Source: Lacrimispora xylanisolvens (GTDB lineage Bacteria; Bacillota; Clostridia; Lachnospirales; Lachnospiraceae). From it: a stretch of 64,000 nucleotides of DNA. The stretch's first letter is position 1; each line of letters begins with the position of its first letter. The translations under genes were made by a program, and so were the position numbers. Of the stretch, positions 43,401 to 52,353 are shown piece by piece. The stretch spans positions 248,001 through 312,000 of the forward strand of contig NZ_PTJA01000003.1 in NCBI RefSeq assembly GCF_002934545.1. The letters run 5' to 3'. The notes under the pieces were generated by a model. It saw only the letters and a list, made by a program, of their open reading frames with translations, had not been told where the DNA came from and searched no databases.

Positions 43401-46400
43401 TTTGCCCTGAGCCAGAACGGATTCAAGCCCTATAAAAACTACTACAATGAGCAGGATGCCAGGATAAGTGGTGAGGTTCCCTATTATCTGTCAGAGGGCT
43501 TAAGTGGTAGAGATGCGGTATCAAAATATTACCGGTTCAGCTCCGTTGCAGAAAACAAAGGGATCGCAAATGATGTCCCATTCCCTGGAGGAACCAGTAC
43601 AGAAAGTAATGGTGCTGGAATCCAGTACAAAGATAATGTAATGACCATGCAGGGCGCGCGGATTGCCTATGATGGAAATTATGCCCCTATGCTTGTACCG
43701 TGGACGGTAGTGGCCTCTGACAATGCAGTTACAGAGGTGGCAGACAGCGCCCTTTCTCCAAATGGGGAGAGCTTATATAAAGGGTTTGGTTATACGAAAT
43801 TTAATAACAGGTTTTATAAAGCCAGGCTGAGAATCGAAAAATTAGATTCAGAAACAGGTGAAAATATCCTTCACGATGGTGCAATGTTTGCATTGTATGC
43901 AGCGTCCAGGGAGGACGGGGCAAATACAGACGGAAAGGTAAACTTCTATGAAACAGATACCTGGATCGAAGGCTCTAAGGAATTTTTAGAAGCAATGGGA
44001 GCTGCCGGGATCTCTCAATCAGGTGAGATCTTTAGCGGATTGGTTCCAGCCGGCACCCCGATCTGTGAGGAAGGAGAACAGATATTTCTTTCTGATAAAG
44101 AAGGAAGAAGGACCGGTCAGTTTGAAGCCTTTACAACAATGAGAGATGGGTTACAGGCACAGGAAGGGAATCTGGCTTCCACCTCCTATCAGGATCAGAA
44201 TACAGGATATCTTGTTACACCCCAGCCGTTAGGTGCCGGGACCTATGTTTTATGTGAAATCAAACCACCTGCTGGCTATGTAAGAACAAAGCCGGTAGCC
44301 ATTGAGATCTATTCCGATCAGACCACCTATTACCAGGACGGAAAGCGGGATGAACGAGTGGCTGCAGCCATTTATGAAAATAAAGCATTAGATGAGGATA
44401 CCGCAAGGATCTATGTGGGAAATACCCCGATTCGCTTAGAAGTATCCAAGATTAAGGATTCAGCTTCCACCGTTACCTATCAGACCGAAACCAGAGTGGA
44501 AGGAACGGAACTGGAATTAAAGCAGAGATACGGGGCGGAAAACCTGGAGTTTGGCTATAAAAACGGAACCTACTTAGGGTATGCCTGGTTTAAAGGAACC
44601 TTAGAATCTCTTCAAGCCAGAAAAGAAGCGAGCGAGAATGTCGAGCCAGTTTACTTAAATGGTGTATTTGCCGGGTATGGTCTGGTCTTCAGAACACTGG
44701 ATACTGCGGATGATAAGAACCGCTATGCAGTTGGGGCAAAAATGGCACTCTACGATGCCATTGAGGTCAAAGAAAACGGAGACAGCGGAGATTACGGATA
44801 TGACGGCGTGGAAGTGGAGAGAGACCGGAACAATAACGTCCAGTCCATCAAAGTGAAAAAAGGATATGCTGGAAGCACCGTAGAATTTATTAATAAGCAG
44901 GATCCGGAAGGAAATCTATCCGGAGAAACTGGGGAAGGTACCTGGACGTATGAGACCATTGACCGGGAGGATACCGACATTCTTTTTTATTCCCTGGCAG
45001 ATCTTACGGTCACAGAGATCGGAGCAGATGGAGCCGTTTACGGTTATGACAGAAACAGCAATAAGGTATCTGTAAAAAACCGGGAATCCATCTTTGTGTT
45101 AAAGGCAGGAAAACCAGTCTTTGAGCTTGAAGGAGGAGATTTAACCAAGGTTCGCTATACAAAAGCAGACAAGCTACTGGCACTACCTTCTGAAACAACA
45201 CTCTATCACCTGGATTCGGAAGGAAACCGGGATGCATATGTCGACCCGACCACAGGAATGGCTTACACCAAAGAGGAAAATAAGCTCCTGGTATGGCCGG
45301 TAAAGATTTCGCAAAATAAGACTGGGGCTGTCATTGCCAGGGAAAAGATTAAAACCTTCCGGATTGCTGCTGTGAATGCAGATACCGATCAGGAGTACAC
45401 AACCGGGACGTACCAGGGAAAAACTTTTAGAAAGAGCATAAACCCGGTTCTAAATGGTCATGGATTGCCGGAGTATTACCAGAAGTCAGAGGAAACCTAT
45501 AAAAAGGGTGATCCCATTTACGATATTGACGGGGATTATGTGCGCTATAAATACGATGATTTACTGGAAGCTTATAACCGGGCGGCTTACCGGATTAATG
45601 ATCATTCCGGAAGAGATGCCATAGGTTCCGAAGAGGATATAACAGACGATCCGGGGCTATACCATCGTCAAGGAGAAGCCTGGGTAATAGAAAACATCTG
45701 GATTACTGGAGAAAAATATCCAAATGATCCTTTCCAAACGGTTATGACAGCAGGACAGGCAGATATGTTAAAACGTGTAATTCCAGGGACTTACATCATG
45801 GAAGAGGTAACGTCTCCTTCCGGCTACCAGAAAGGGTTTCCACAAGGGATTACCGTAGAAGAAACAAAAGAAGTACAAGCAACCGGCATGGAAGATTTAA
45901 AGATTAAGGTGGAAATTACAAAGACTGATGCAGCCAACCAATACCGGATACCAGTTATTAGTGATTACCAAGATGGTCTTGTTGTAACGGAACCCAAAGG
46001 CGCTTACAGCTATCAACAGATCACCGGTGCACACCTGGCACTTTACAATGCTAAGAGAGTTTACACCACAGACAGTAACACCTATCCCAAAGGTTATTAC
46101 CTGGTCAAAGCAGAAAACAAACCGGCTGAATGGACCGTAGAGAGTACCGCAGACAATGCGCCGGTACGGATTGTAGCAGACTGGATAACCGAAGGAAAAG
46201 CCAAATATTTTGAAGGTATTCCGGCTGGAGATTATATCCTGGAAGAATCCGAAGCAGCAAGCGGGTATGTAAGAACGTCCATGGAGATTACGGTAAAAGC
46301 AGCCGGTGACGTTCAGACCATCAATGTAACCAATGACCATACGAAACTGGAGGTTTATAAGTACTTCTTAGACAGTAAGGGAGTAAAAACTCTTTTGCCA

Positions 46401-49400
46401 AATGATCATTCGGCTGAACTGGCCTTATATGAGGCAAAGACAGACCAGGACGGAACTATTTTAACGGAAGGAGGAAAGCCCCAGTACGATGAGTCAAAGA
46501 AAGTAGATCAGTGGACCACAGATGATTTAACGGAATACACGGAGCTGACAGAAAGGAGTAAGAAGCTTGCGGATCGCTTAAAAGGTTTCCTGGGTCTTAC
46601 CATTAACAAATCCAGCTTTCTGACAGATTTTGAAGCCGCTTACAGGGAAAAAGGAGAAGGTTTCACCTATCTTACCTGGTACACCAAAGATGGGGAACGG
46701 AGTGCAGAACGGACGGAGAGCATATCGACTGAAAAGGGAGAGAATATCACTCAGATCTGGACTACCGATACCGGAGCTGCGATCCGAATCACCATTTACC
46801 GAAATGTGACAAACGGTTCCCTTGATACAGACGGTCAGCTGCCTCTGGTTTTTGAATATCAGTTTAACTATAAAGAAAATGGGGGGATCAAAAGCTATGA
46901 CACCTTAGAGGGAATGCACCGTTTTGATTATCTGCCTTTGAATGTAGAAATGAACGGGAAAAAAATAGGCGCCTATGTCCTGGTGGAAGAAAAGGTCCCG
47001 GATGGGTTTGAAGCAGCCGATCCGAAGGCAATTGTCCTGACAGAAACCGGAGATGTGCAAAGAATTAGCCTTGAAAATGAGGAAAAGTACATCAATGTCT
47101 TAAAGGTAGTGACAGATGGAACGGCAGAATATGCAGCCACCGGTGCCGAGCTTGCCTTATATCGTTCGGATGCAGAGGGGAATCTTTTAGAAGATGAAAC
47201 ACACTTGGTTGAGACCTGGATATCCGGATCGGACGGGACCTATACGGAAGAGGATCAGTTTAATGGAAATATGCCCGATAAAGCGGGGCACGCTGTCCCG
47301 GAAGGGCTTTCTAGAGGAGATTTAAAACCTCATCGAATTGATAAGACCGCTTACGGAATTTACTATATAGTGGAAACAAAAGCACCAGCCTACATGCAGA
47401 AAGCAGATCCGGTAAAGATTACGGTTGGAGCTGAAAAGATACCATTTTATAAAGTGGTGAATACCCCTGCCATCGGTAAACTGGAGATAAAAAAGAAAGC
47501 CTCCGATACAGGGGGAGGATTGGAACATGCAAGGTTTGAGGTGACAAACGAAGAGACTGGTAAAATTTGGTACATTACTACCAGCACGGATGGCATGGCA
47601 GAATTATCCGGGCTTCCAGTAGGAAAGGTCCAGACGGATGGAACCATGAAAGCTTACACCTATACGGTAAAAGAAATTTCTCCGCCCGATTTATATCAGA
47701 TTACCGAGAGAATCAAGAAATTCCAATTTGACGGGACAGAGAACGTAAATGAAGTGCTCTATCATTATGAGGTTTATAATGACCCAACAAAGATCCTTTT
47801 CAAGAAAACAAACTTTGACACCGGCATGGCAGTGGAAGGAGCAGAGATTGCTGTCTACAAGGCGGTAGCGGTGAACGGCGAATATGAAAAGAACGGAGAA
47901 GCCATAGCAACAACCATTTCAGGACCCAACGGTTTCACCCTGACAAAGAAGCTATCAGCAGGACAGGTTTATATTATGGATGAGTTAAAAGCTCCAGCCG
48001 GATACGTTCTTTCAGCACCGGTGATCTTTACTGTAAATAAGTCAGGAACAGGAATCTTAAATGTATCCAATGATTTCAGTGTTTTAAAACTGGCAAGTGA
48101 GAACGGCGCCATAGAAGCCCTTACCATAACCGGAAGAGTTCCGGTAAAAACCTACCTTATCTTAAAGGATTTAGACACCGGGACAGAGCTTCCAGCCTTC
48201 ATGGGAACAGGAAGCAGCCTTATCTTGACAGCTGATGACGGGATCACGGACGGGCATTTATATGAGATTAACGAGTATACCAGGTATTCAGACGGCCAGA
48301 CAGAAAAATCCGGAAAAGAAACCAGACGGATCTATCTTAATGAACAGGGAACCTACTCACTGGATTCCAGAACTTATTTAGAGACCAGGCAGGAACTGAC
48401 CGACTCTGAGGGAAATGTACTGGCAAACTGGATCGTCAGTGATCACACCCACGATTACACCATAACCAATCCGGTAACGAAAGAAAGTCCAATTGCCAAG
48501 GTGACAAGCCGCGTTGGGGCAGATCACAGTGCAGTAAAGACAGGAAGCGTTATGAAATACACAATTACCTATACCAATCCATACAGTTATCCGGCAGATA
48601 TAAAAGTAAAAGCAATTCTCCAAGAGGGCCTTGATTATTTACGCTCCACCTCCTATGGTGTTGAATTAAACGGAAACGTCTCTTGGAATCTAACCAATAT
48701 AGCAGCCCATGAAAGCGGAACCGTGGATGTGGTAACTGTAGTTAGCGGAGAAAATGGAACGGAAGCCAAAGCAAACTTTATTACGACAGTCGGAGCGGTT
48801 ACAAAAAGCACGAACCTCTGGAACCCGATTGTCCCGGATGGTTCCATCAGTATCATAAATAAACTGACAGGGACAGGAAAGAGCCAGGCCGATGCATTTA
48901 CCTATCATGTGAAATTCACAGATCAGGCAGGAACGGCCTTAATTGGATATCAGGCGTTTTCCGGTTCCAAAACAGGAAGAATCAAGGGGGAGGGTGATAT
49001 CACTCTTACCGGAGATGGATTTATTACCTTTTACGGTCTGCCCTATGGAACCAGATATGAAATCACCAAAGTGGGAGCAGATGGATATGAACCGGGAGAG
49101 AAAATCGTAACCGGAGAAATCCAGAAAAACTTCCAAAGTGAAGTGTTTGAAAGCAATTATAATAACAAAGCGATCCGGGAAATCCTGACAGCCGGAGGAA
49201 GCTATCAACTTATGGAGACAACCTCTTACAGCGATGGGAACAGCCTCATAAGCGGTGCGTACCGATTTGAAGTAAATGCTTTAGGAATGGTTGATAACGT
49301 TGATATGGAAGACCGGACGGTGCGGCTGTATTTTTCCAAGATTGACAGGAATACTGGTAAGGAAATAACCGGAGGCAGCTATCAGCTGATTGATGCAGAG

Positions 49401-51503
49401 ACAAATGAGATGATTTATGAATTTACGAAGGAAGGAGAGAGGGTTCAAATCCCAGCAAAACTTGCAATACCAGGTAAAGAATATATCATTCATGAGGTCA
49501 GTTCTCCGGATGGATACGCTTATGAAGATGATATTAGATTTACTGCAGAAAACAGCGGAATTTCTGAGACTATTATCATGGAGGATCAGAAAACAGAAGT
49601 GAATTTTTTTAAAATGGATGCAGAATCAGGAGAAATTTTAAGCGGTGGGCGGTTTGCTATCAGGGAAAAGGATACTGGCACATTGATCAAAGAATTTACA
49701 CCAGCCGGAGAACCAGTTATTTTTACAGGACTTTTAATTGCCGGCAGAATTTATGAACTTTCTGAGGAGGAGCCTCCTGCCGGGTATGCCTGCAGTGAGA
49801 GTGTGACATTTACTGTACCAAAAGAAGCGGAAATGATAACCGTCACTATGAGAGATCAAAAAACGGAAGTTGAAATTCAAAAACTGGCCAAATCTTTGAC
49901 GGAGAGTACTCTTTCTGAAGCAGCACGTCCATTATCCGGAAGTACGCTTCAGATCTTAAATGAGGATAAAACAGCTGCAAAGGCTATATGTGATGGAAAT
50001 GGTATAATAACCGGTGAGGATTTAATCTTCACAACAGGAAGCCATTTCGAAGTGATAAAAGGGCAGCTGATTGCCGGAAAAAATTACTGGCTTCATGAAT
50101 TGAGACCAACAGATGGCTATGCTTATGCAAAAGATGTGGCATTTACAGTGAGTTTAAGCGGACAAAGGAATACTGTGATTATGATTGATGACCCGACCCA
50201 TGTGATCCTTTCTAAAAAGACAATTACGGGCAGCGAAGAACTTCCCGGGAATCGTCTGAGTTTAATAGATAATGAAGGAAATCAGATAGAACAGTGGATA
50301 TCTGGGGAACAGCCTCATGAAATGATAGGAAAACTAATAGCCGGAGAAACTTACCACTTTAGTGAAGAAAAGCCGGTAGATGGGTATGCCTATGCAAAAG
50401 ATATTTCCTTTACTGTCAGCAAGACTGGGAGCATTGACCAGGTAGTAATGAGTAATGATACAACCAGAGTCTGTATCAGAAAAGTAGATTCATCTGGTCG
50501 TATTTTAAAAGGAGCCACTTTACAGATATTGGATCAGCAAAAAAACGTAGCTGTTCCAGACTTCGTATCAACAGATGAACCGATAGATATCATAGGTGAA
50601 TTAGTAGCAGGAAGAACTTATTATCTTCATGAGGTAAATGCACCAGCTGGTTACCTTCTATCCTCTGATATAGCCTTTACTACACCCAAAAGTTCCCAAC
50701 TATTGGAGGTTACTATGACGGATCCCAGTCAGCAAATTCCAGGCTCGGATAAAATGTATCTCTACAAGACTGATGAGGCAACAGGACAGGGGATTAAAGG
50801 AGTGGAATTTTCTATTTACCGCCCTAACGGAAACTTATATCTGACTGTAAATACTGGTGAGGATGGATATGCAAAATTTGATATGCCAGAAAATGGTACC
50901 TATACTTACAAAGAGACAAAGTCAGCTCCTGGCTACCTTGCAACAGATCATACTTACGCCTTCACTATTAAAAATGGAGAGGTAGCAGAAAACAGTATCG
51001 TATCAGTTGTTAATTACCGTTCTCCGGAAGTGATAATCCAAAAGGCAGATACTGAAACAATGGAAAAATTAGCCGGAGCTGAGCTGGAGATCAGAGGTGA
51101 AGCTGGAGAGCCGGTATTTAAAGGAATAACAGATAAAAATGGAATCATTTCATTCCGTCCGATTCGTTCTGGACAATATACGGTTCATGAAATAAAAGCT
51201 CCGGCAGGGTATAGAAAGATTGATTCCTTCCTGACTATTTGTATAACGGACGACGGAATCGTTACAGGAGAACTTACAATGTTTAATAGTCCGGAGCGTA
51301 GAAATAGAAAAGGCATAATAACAGCTAAATATCAATCAGACTTAAATTGTCTTGGAATTATCAGCCATAGAGGAACAGGGTTTTGGAACTGGCTAAGCAA
51401 ATTACCTGGGACAGGCGATGCAGGTCTTGGAAGTGGGATACTATTGAGTCTGGGTCTGTTGACTCTTGCATGTGGAATTACGATCGTGAGAAGAAAAAAA
51501 TAA
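37431..51503 (+). CDS. Giant LPGTG-anchored SpaA/CnaB surface protein (4690 aa)
   Basis: One uninterrupted 14-kb frame. An N-terminal hydrophobic helix (about residues 14-38) is the export signal. Residues about 60-130 contain YFFCIN and a later TTQFG, reminiscent of thioester adhesion domains, though not certain. Acidic and Cys-rich inserts occur around 415-560 and a Glu/Asp-rich tract near 690-725. Most of the rest is a succession of SpaA/CnaB-like beta domains, each with an LxKxD-type first strand and an ExxAPxGY ending (for example EIKPPAGYV, EEVTSPSGYQ, ELKAPAGYVL), in which Lys-Asn isopeptide bonds usually form. A DUF11-like module is near 3690. The C-terminus is LPGTG (residue 4658 on), a hydrophobic helix and RRKK, a sortase substrate. 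No sortase gene is in the window. An AAGGAG site precedes the ATG. Role: pilus-like adhesin or stalk (inference). Confidence 0.92.
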   Translation: MIKYWKKGIKLNQRIAALLAIVLLLTPVFTYLPPGMLDSWGFGLVFVSSGQAGHPYLKGKAPGDKGETYFFCINKGASAHSNYDYSKVNADIDYNNGTIEQKRMFWAYIGAFGSYDGNTALTTQFGSRRVTPEVGREVAWSKGKSNGGSTWIENMANDGFMSLENVPEGCKSPKDILDLISKHNTAGQAMYINDLRSGPGQIDTKKLYELTGLKDWETFVKYCRIDPVTPGMVINTEGQNLSWSFPNAPAGQKPSEAVMKISYDPTVFRVLEVTGSLEYFQCNVPGSQQLYRAKGNVKEKTCEFFLTTKYSANAPTPTPGDGEVSLKVYQHDETFESNYKVELEKRDYETGNPLQGSTWQVLEQFDDSQLSDDETDGGIIEDNMREDPITWQDWMVFDDDLVTDASGRISHKDTRYYDFSHAYCNGHPIPPEPEIDESEEGEGEEGEGSDEADEAAEEYERLMEEWQAGVDACEARAAASGGTFHHWECGSEEEPSEEEAFEASGCKAARDAAYETFINLEYDYTFRETKPRDGYIIHDPGHPDDVPIEIITTAASEAERSAKWKSISNADIRVTGYVRNMTKGGSDNEDFQGFAVQSLANRADLESEDYDLISENKMLLSDSDNLLASPSESFEDPDQSTDLILKETYDLPLGERIINKLLKFMGLPTFFVEEKEITVKLVAKDDEELFEDEFPEDEFEEDEDDEFLDESIDDDESTPSKAKKNFINYSLRSSLATDSEASISEVKRATRKISLFAAEDTDEEPVMTTALRLKALSGDFEGGEVDSQPEVDKGPGNHTAHTFKVYDHRIPGQVHFNKRDMVLKAGESKNYDSFGDTQGDATLEGAVYGLFAADDIFGPDTQRDENGNVSSGIGVVFDANDLVAVATTDKNGEGSFLTMTEKPHSFYNYKTGKIEYTGKSYPENLYVKDGYEKAQPQEERGRIYRNNKSMNGDGWIGRPLILGNYYIKELTRSEGYELSITGKDMEVTNAVTGTRETYGETADSRTNPVGSAWITKQLYHAVTFPERNAAYGNKENLLLLETKSKDATNGYNVVLDGIPEGADIYINNVTLKPVVIQQVDGGKWVDAKEAPYYQTAESQSVYKRDINGNMIEKPGVTATVKVPYEATGTEADKLPTESTAVASDPARFASAFTNSESNVKYVKAELEQMMRDSLQMETPKDGDYSTINTPVYDEKRTVNGKTVYGKPEIVLEIENVTTNKSIIEAILNYYINEKVFTYGGLQKIEYSGGKAIVTIVVGMTPARTLLYQTNSSGDVVAAYLTKLNTTYGRYVIRKYTGDELNAAKVEDTGKYIINVTPDFEVGDDGIPTDKTIYPSDSERYLHYAAGETLYDYWYLNGDTYVGHAPVTRKVWEPNYKEVTVNEENVSSSKIPKVNSMEEVTDQTGSTYYYYDQVAKQYTIHVGSKDMDLRGVKSGNFTIALNNGKSVITNEDINTIGSNNVWGYAAGSSISNAEYVIRVSGAGAGAFTSADFDNNKTFIKNQRLISNGYHDLNEDGNTRETPTPIEERIIGQQIKVTKTIDEKSYENTNTYGAAHEDWFTRTFGGHFGRNMVARKMDNFRFKVYLKSNLERLHRDHDGNVVWQDRLGNEINVNDKNERFPALVNKVYTKVQHLTSPLYKNSEDAVVSNDSLYSYSDGFINQSQNNGYTSVLETISVKADNGSEARNISVYNYDKFFDAINVANADKWDHTENSSTSFKPFALIKKLLFGTGGAENQYPAGHNNADIKNNINTSDIAADNALRSDNVRQFAITWYLDDEVAKLVKKNQSEEAESAAGKSVYFDEVYDKALSEAIKKAENYLKPFFSYDLDRIYSIEWDSAQEGGADKDLTTLSADTLFGDTAGNSDGYYFATSKYLPYGTYVVAEQQPKYSNLGDLKNKHYQIDKPREVSLPSVYANYDGSQAVPEVTNHYYNYSAGTTQPEMESKYRIRLNEEHINIIKGRNADGDFEVYKYGMDIDNIRNGMTGTGSGDYFALSQNGFKPYKNYYNEQDARISGEVPYYLSEGLSGRDAVSKYYRFSSVAENKGIANDVPFPGGTSTESNGAGIQYKDNVMTMQGARIAYDGNYAPMLVPWTVVASDNAVTEVADSALSPNGESLYKGFGYTKFNNRFYKARLRIEKLDSETGENILHDGAMFALYAASREDGANTDGKVNFYETDTWIEGSKEFLEAMGAAGISQSGEIFSGLVPAGTPICEEGEQIFLSDKEGRRTGQFEAFTTMRDGLQAQEGNLASTSYQDQNTGYLVTPQPLGAGTYVLCEIKPPAGYVRTKPVAIEIYSDQTTYYQDGKRDERVAAAIYENKALDEDTARIYVGNTPIRLEVSKIKDSASTVTYQTETRVEGTELELKQRYGAENLEFGYKNGTYLGYAWFKGTLESLQARKEASENVEPVYLNGVFAGYGLVFRTLDTADDKNRYAVGAKMALYDAIEVKENGDSGDYGYDGVEVERDRNNNVQSIKVKKGYAGSTVEFINKQDPEGNLSGETGEGTWTYETIDREDTDILFYSLADLTVTEIGADGAVYGYDRNSNKVSVKNRESIFVLKAGKPVFELEGGDLTKVRYTKADKLLALPSETTLYHLDSEGNRDAYVDPTTGMAYTKEENKLLVWPVKISQNKTGAVIAREKIKTFRIAAVNADTDQEYTTGTYQGKTFRKSINPVLNGHGLPEYYQKSEETYKKGDPIYDIDGDYVRYKYDDLLEAYNRAAYRINDHSGRDAIGSEEDITDDPGLYHRQGEAWVIENIWITGEKYPNDPFQTVMTAGQADMLKRVIPGTYIMEEVTSPSGYQKGFPQGITVEETKEVQATGMEDLKIKVEITKTDAANQYRIPVISDYQDGLVVTEPKGAYSYQQITGAHLALYNAKRVYTTDSNTYPKGYYLVKAENKPAEWTVESTADNAPVRIVADWITEGKAKYFEGIPAGDYILEESEAASGYVRTSMEITVKAAGDVQTINVTNDHTKLEVYKYFLDSKGVKTLLPNDHSAELALYEAKTDQDGTILTEGGKPQYDESKKVDQWTTDDLTEYTELTERSKKLADRLKGFLGLTINKSSFLTDFEAAYREKGEGFTYLTWYTKDGERSAERTESISTEKGENITQIWTTDTGAAIRITIYRNVTNGSLDTDGQLPLVFEYQFNYKENGGIKSYDTLEGMHRFDYLPLNVEMNGKKIGAYVLVEEKVPDGFEAADPKAIVLTETGDVQRISLENEEKYINVLKVVTDGTAEYAATGAELALYRSDAEGNLLEDETHLVETWISGSDGTYTEEDQFNGNMPDKAGHAVPEGLSRGDLKPHRIDKTAYGIYYIVETKAPAYMQKADPVKITVGAEKIPFYKVVNTPAIGKLEIKKKASDTGGGLEHARFEVTNEETGKIWYITTSTDGMAELSGLPVGKVQTDGTMKAYTYTVKEISPPDLYQITERIKKFQFDGTENVNEVLYHYEVYNDPTKILFKKTNFDTGMAVEGAEIAVYKAVAVNGEYEKNGEAIATTISGPNGFTLTKKLSAGQVYIMDELKAPAGYVLSAPVIFTVNKSGTGILNVSNDFSVLKLASENGAIEALTITGRVPVKTYLILKDLDTGTELPAFMGTGSSLILTADDGITDGHLYEINEYTRYSDGQTEKSGKETRRIYLNEQGTYSLDSRTYLETRQELTDSEGNVLANWIVSDHTHDYTITNPVTKESPIAKVTSRVGADHSAVKTGSVMKYTITYTNPYSYPADIKVKAILQEGLDYLRSTSYGVELNGNVSWNLTNIAAHESGTVDVVTVVSGENGTEAKANFITTVGAVTKSTNLWNPIVPDGSISIINKLTGTGKSQADAFTYHVKFTDQAGTALIGYQAFSGSKTGRIKGEGDITLTGDGFITFYGLPYGTRYEITKVGADGYEPGEKIVTGEIQKNFQSEVFESNYNNKAIREILTAGGSYQLMETTSYSDGNSLISGAYRFEVNALGMVDNVDMEDRTVRLYFSKIDRNTGKEITGGSYQLIDAETNEMIYEFTKEGERVQIPAKLAIPGKEYIIHEVSSPDGYAYEDDIRFTAENSGISETIIMEDQKTEVNFFKMDAESGEILSGGRFAIREKDTGTLIKEFTPAGEPVIFTGLLIAGRIYELSEEEPPAGYACSESVTFTVPKEAEMITVTMRDQKTEVEIQKLAKSLTESTLSEAARPLSGSTLQILNEDKTAAKAICDGNGIITGEDLIFTTGSHFEVIKGQLIAGKNYWLHELRPTDGYAYAKDVAFTVSLSGQRNTVIMIDDPTHVILSKKTITGSEELPGNRLSLIDNEGNQIEQWISGEQPHEMIGKLIAGETYHFSEEKPVDGYAYAKDISFTVSKTGSIDQVVMSNDTTRVCIRKVDSSGRILKGATLQILDQQKNVAVPDFVSTDEPIDIIGELVAGRTYYLHEVNAPAGYLLSSDIAFTTPKSSQLLEVTMTDPSQQIPGSDKMYLYKTDEATGQGIKGVEFSIYRPNGNLYLTVNTGEDGYAKFDMPENGTYTYKETKSAPGYLATDHTYAFTIKNGEVAENSIVSVVNYRSPEVIIQKADTETMEKLAGAELEIRGEAGEPVFKGITDKNGIISFRPIRSGQYTVHEIKAPAGYRKIDSFLTICITDDGIVTGELTMFNSPERRNRKGIITAKYQSDLNCLGIISHRGTGFWNWLSKLPGTGDAGLGSGILLSLGLLTLACGITIVRRKK

Positions 51504-51720
51504 GTAAGGTGAAATGCAAGTATAATATAGTTGCGATGGTCTCAGATGGGATTCGTGGGAATGCAGTCACACCTGTACCAATCCGGGCACAGCAACAGCC
51601 GGGCAGAGCATGCAGTCATAAAAAGTTCGGGGATAGAAATTTATATATGCAAAATTGTAAAACTATTTCTTTTGTGATAAAATGTAACTAATTTCCAGAT
51701 AAAGAAGGAGGAACATCGTA
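51504..51720. other. 217-bp intergenic region
   Basis: No gene is supported here. An overlapping frame running from 51383 is in another phase of the giant gene and has no ribosome-binding site. The string ATGCAGTCA occurs twice (about 51562 and 51610). No terminator for the giant gene is obvious. A promoter for the next gene lies at the right end. Confidence 0.4.
51655..51683 (+). promoter_or_regulatory. Promoter of the 119-aa conserved protein gene
   Basis: TTGTAA (51655-51660), 17 bases, TAAAAT (51678-51683), 37 bases before the start codon. Confidence 0.65.
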
Positions 51721-52080
51721 ATGAATAAAGAAGTATTAAATTATGTAGTTGAAAAATCACATGAATTAATCAATGCACCATCTTGCAGCAAGGAAGCAAA
51801 AGCTGCCGCACAGACATGGCTGGATGCAATTGGGACGGAAGAGGAAGCAGCTGAAACAAAAAGATACATAAAAGAACTGGAGGCAGATATTATACCGATT
51901 GATGCTTTAATTGGTTTTGCAGAATCTGATCATGGAATTCAGATTTTTGGAGAGGATACCGCTAAGAATATTGCAGGACATGCAAAAAAAATTAAATCTG
52001 AAGGCGCGATCTATTGTGATTGCCCGGCTTGCTCAGCGGCAACAGCAATAGTTGAAAAGAAAGAACTTATTATTGAATAA
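51721..52080 (+). CDS. Small conserved clostridial protein (often labelled Hsp90-like)
   Basis: A 119-residue helical cytoplasmic protein starting MNKEVLNYVVEKSHELINAP, followed by a segment with CSKEAKAAAQTWLDAIGTEEE, and ending with CDCPACSAATAIVEKK. I recall this as a conserved family in Lachnospiraceae that automatic pipelines name molecular chaperone Hsp90, although it has none of the Hsp90 ATPase or middle domains; the name should not be taken as function. The C-terminal CDCPAC cluster could bind metal or form a redox disulfide. A good AAGGAGG precedes the ATG. It is monocistronic, with its own promoter and a downstream stem-loop. Confidence 0.8.
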   Translation: MNKEVLNYVVEKSHELINAPSCSKEAKAAAQTWLDAIGTEEEAAETKRYIKELEADIIPIDALIGFAESDHGIQIFGEDTAKNIAGHAKKIKSEGAIYCDCPACSAATAIVEKKELIIE

Positions 52081-52107
52081 TTAAATTTAAATACTTAAAG
52101 TATTAGG

Positions 52108-52194
52108 AAAAAACCTCGCGGATCGAATGTCACCAGCAAGCTATGCTATTTTGTTTTGCTTATTGGAAATCACATTAAATACGGGAGGTTTTTT
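52108..52194 (+). terminator. Terminator-like stem-loop after the 119-aa gene
   Basis: AAAAAACCTC (52108-52117) pairs with GAGGTTTTTT (52185-52194) around a loop of about 67 bases, ending in a T run. The large loop makes it weaker than usual, or it holds extra structure. Confidence 0.55.
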
Positions 52195-52321
52195 ATTATC
52201 CCGACATCAATGATTATCTGTAATGGAAATGTGCATCTATGCTTTATACCTTGCTATAAAAGCACTAAAGATTTATTTTGAAAAAACATGATATTTTCAT
52301 GCCGACAGAATTAATTAAAAT

Positions 52322-52348
52322 AAAAAAACCCCGTAAACACGAGGTTTT
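52322..52348 (-). terminator. Terminator of tRNA-Thr
   Basis: On the minus strand AAACCTCGT pairs with ACGGGGTTT (one G-U pair) around GTTT, followed by TTTTATTTTA. It directly follows the tRNA-Thr 3' end. Confidence 0.85.
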
Positions 52349-52353
52349 CCAAC

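Noticed and set aside
51383-51691. 102-codon frame overlapping the 3' end of the giant gene
   Set aside because: Its first 120 bases are the LPGTG and membrane region of the giant protein in another phase, and it has no ribosome-binding site.
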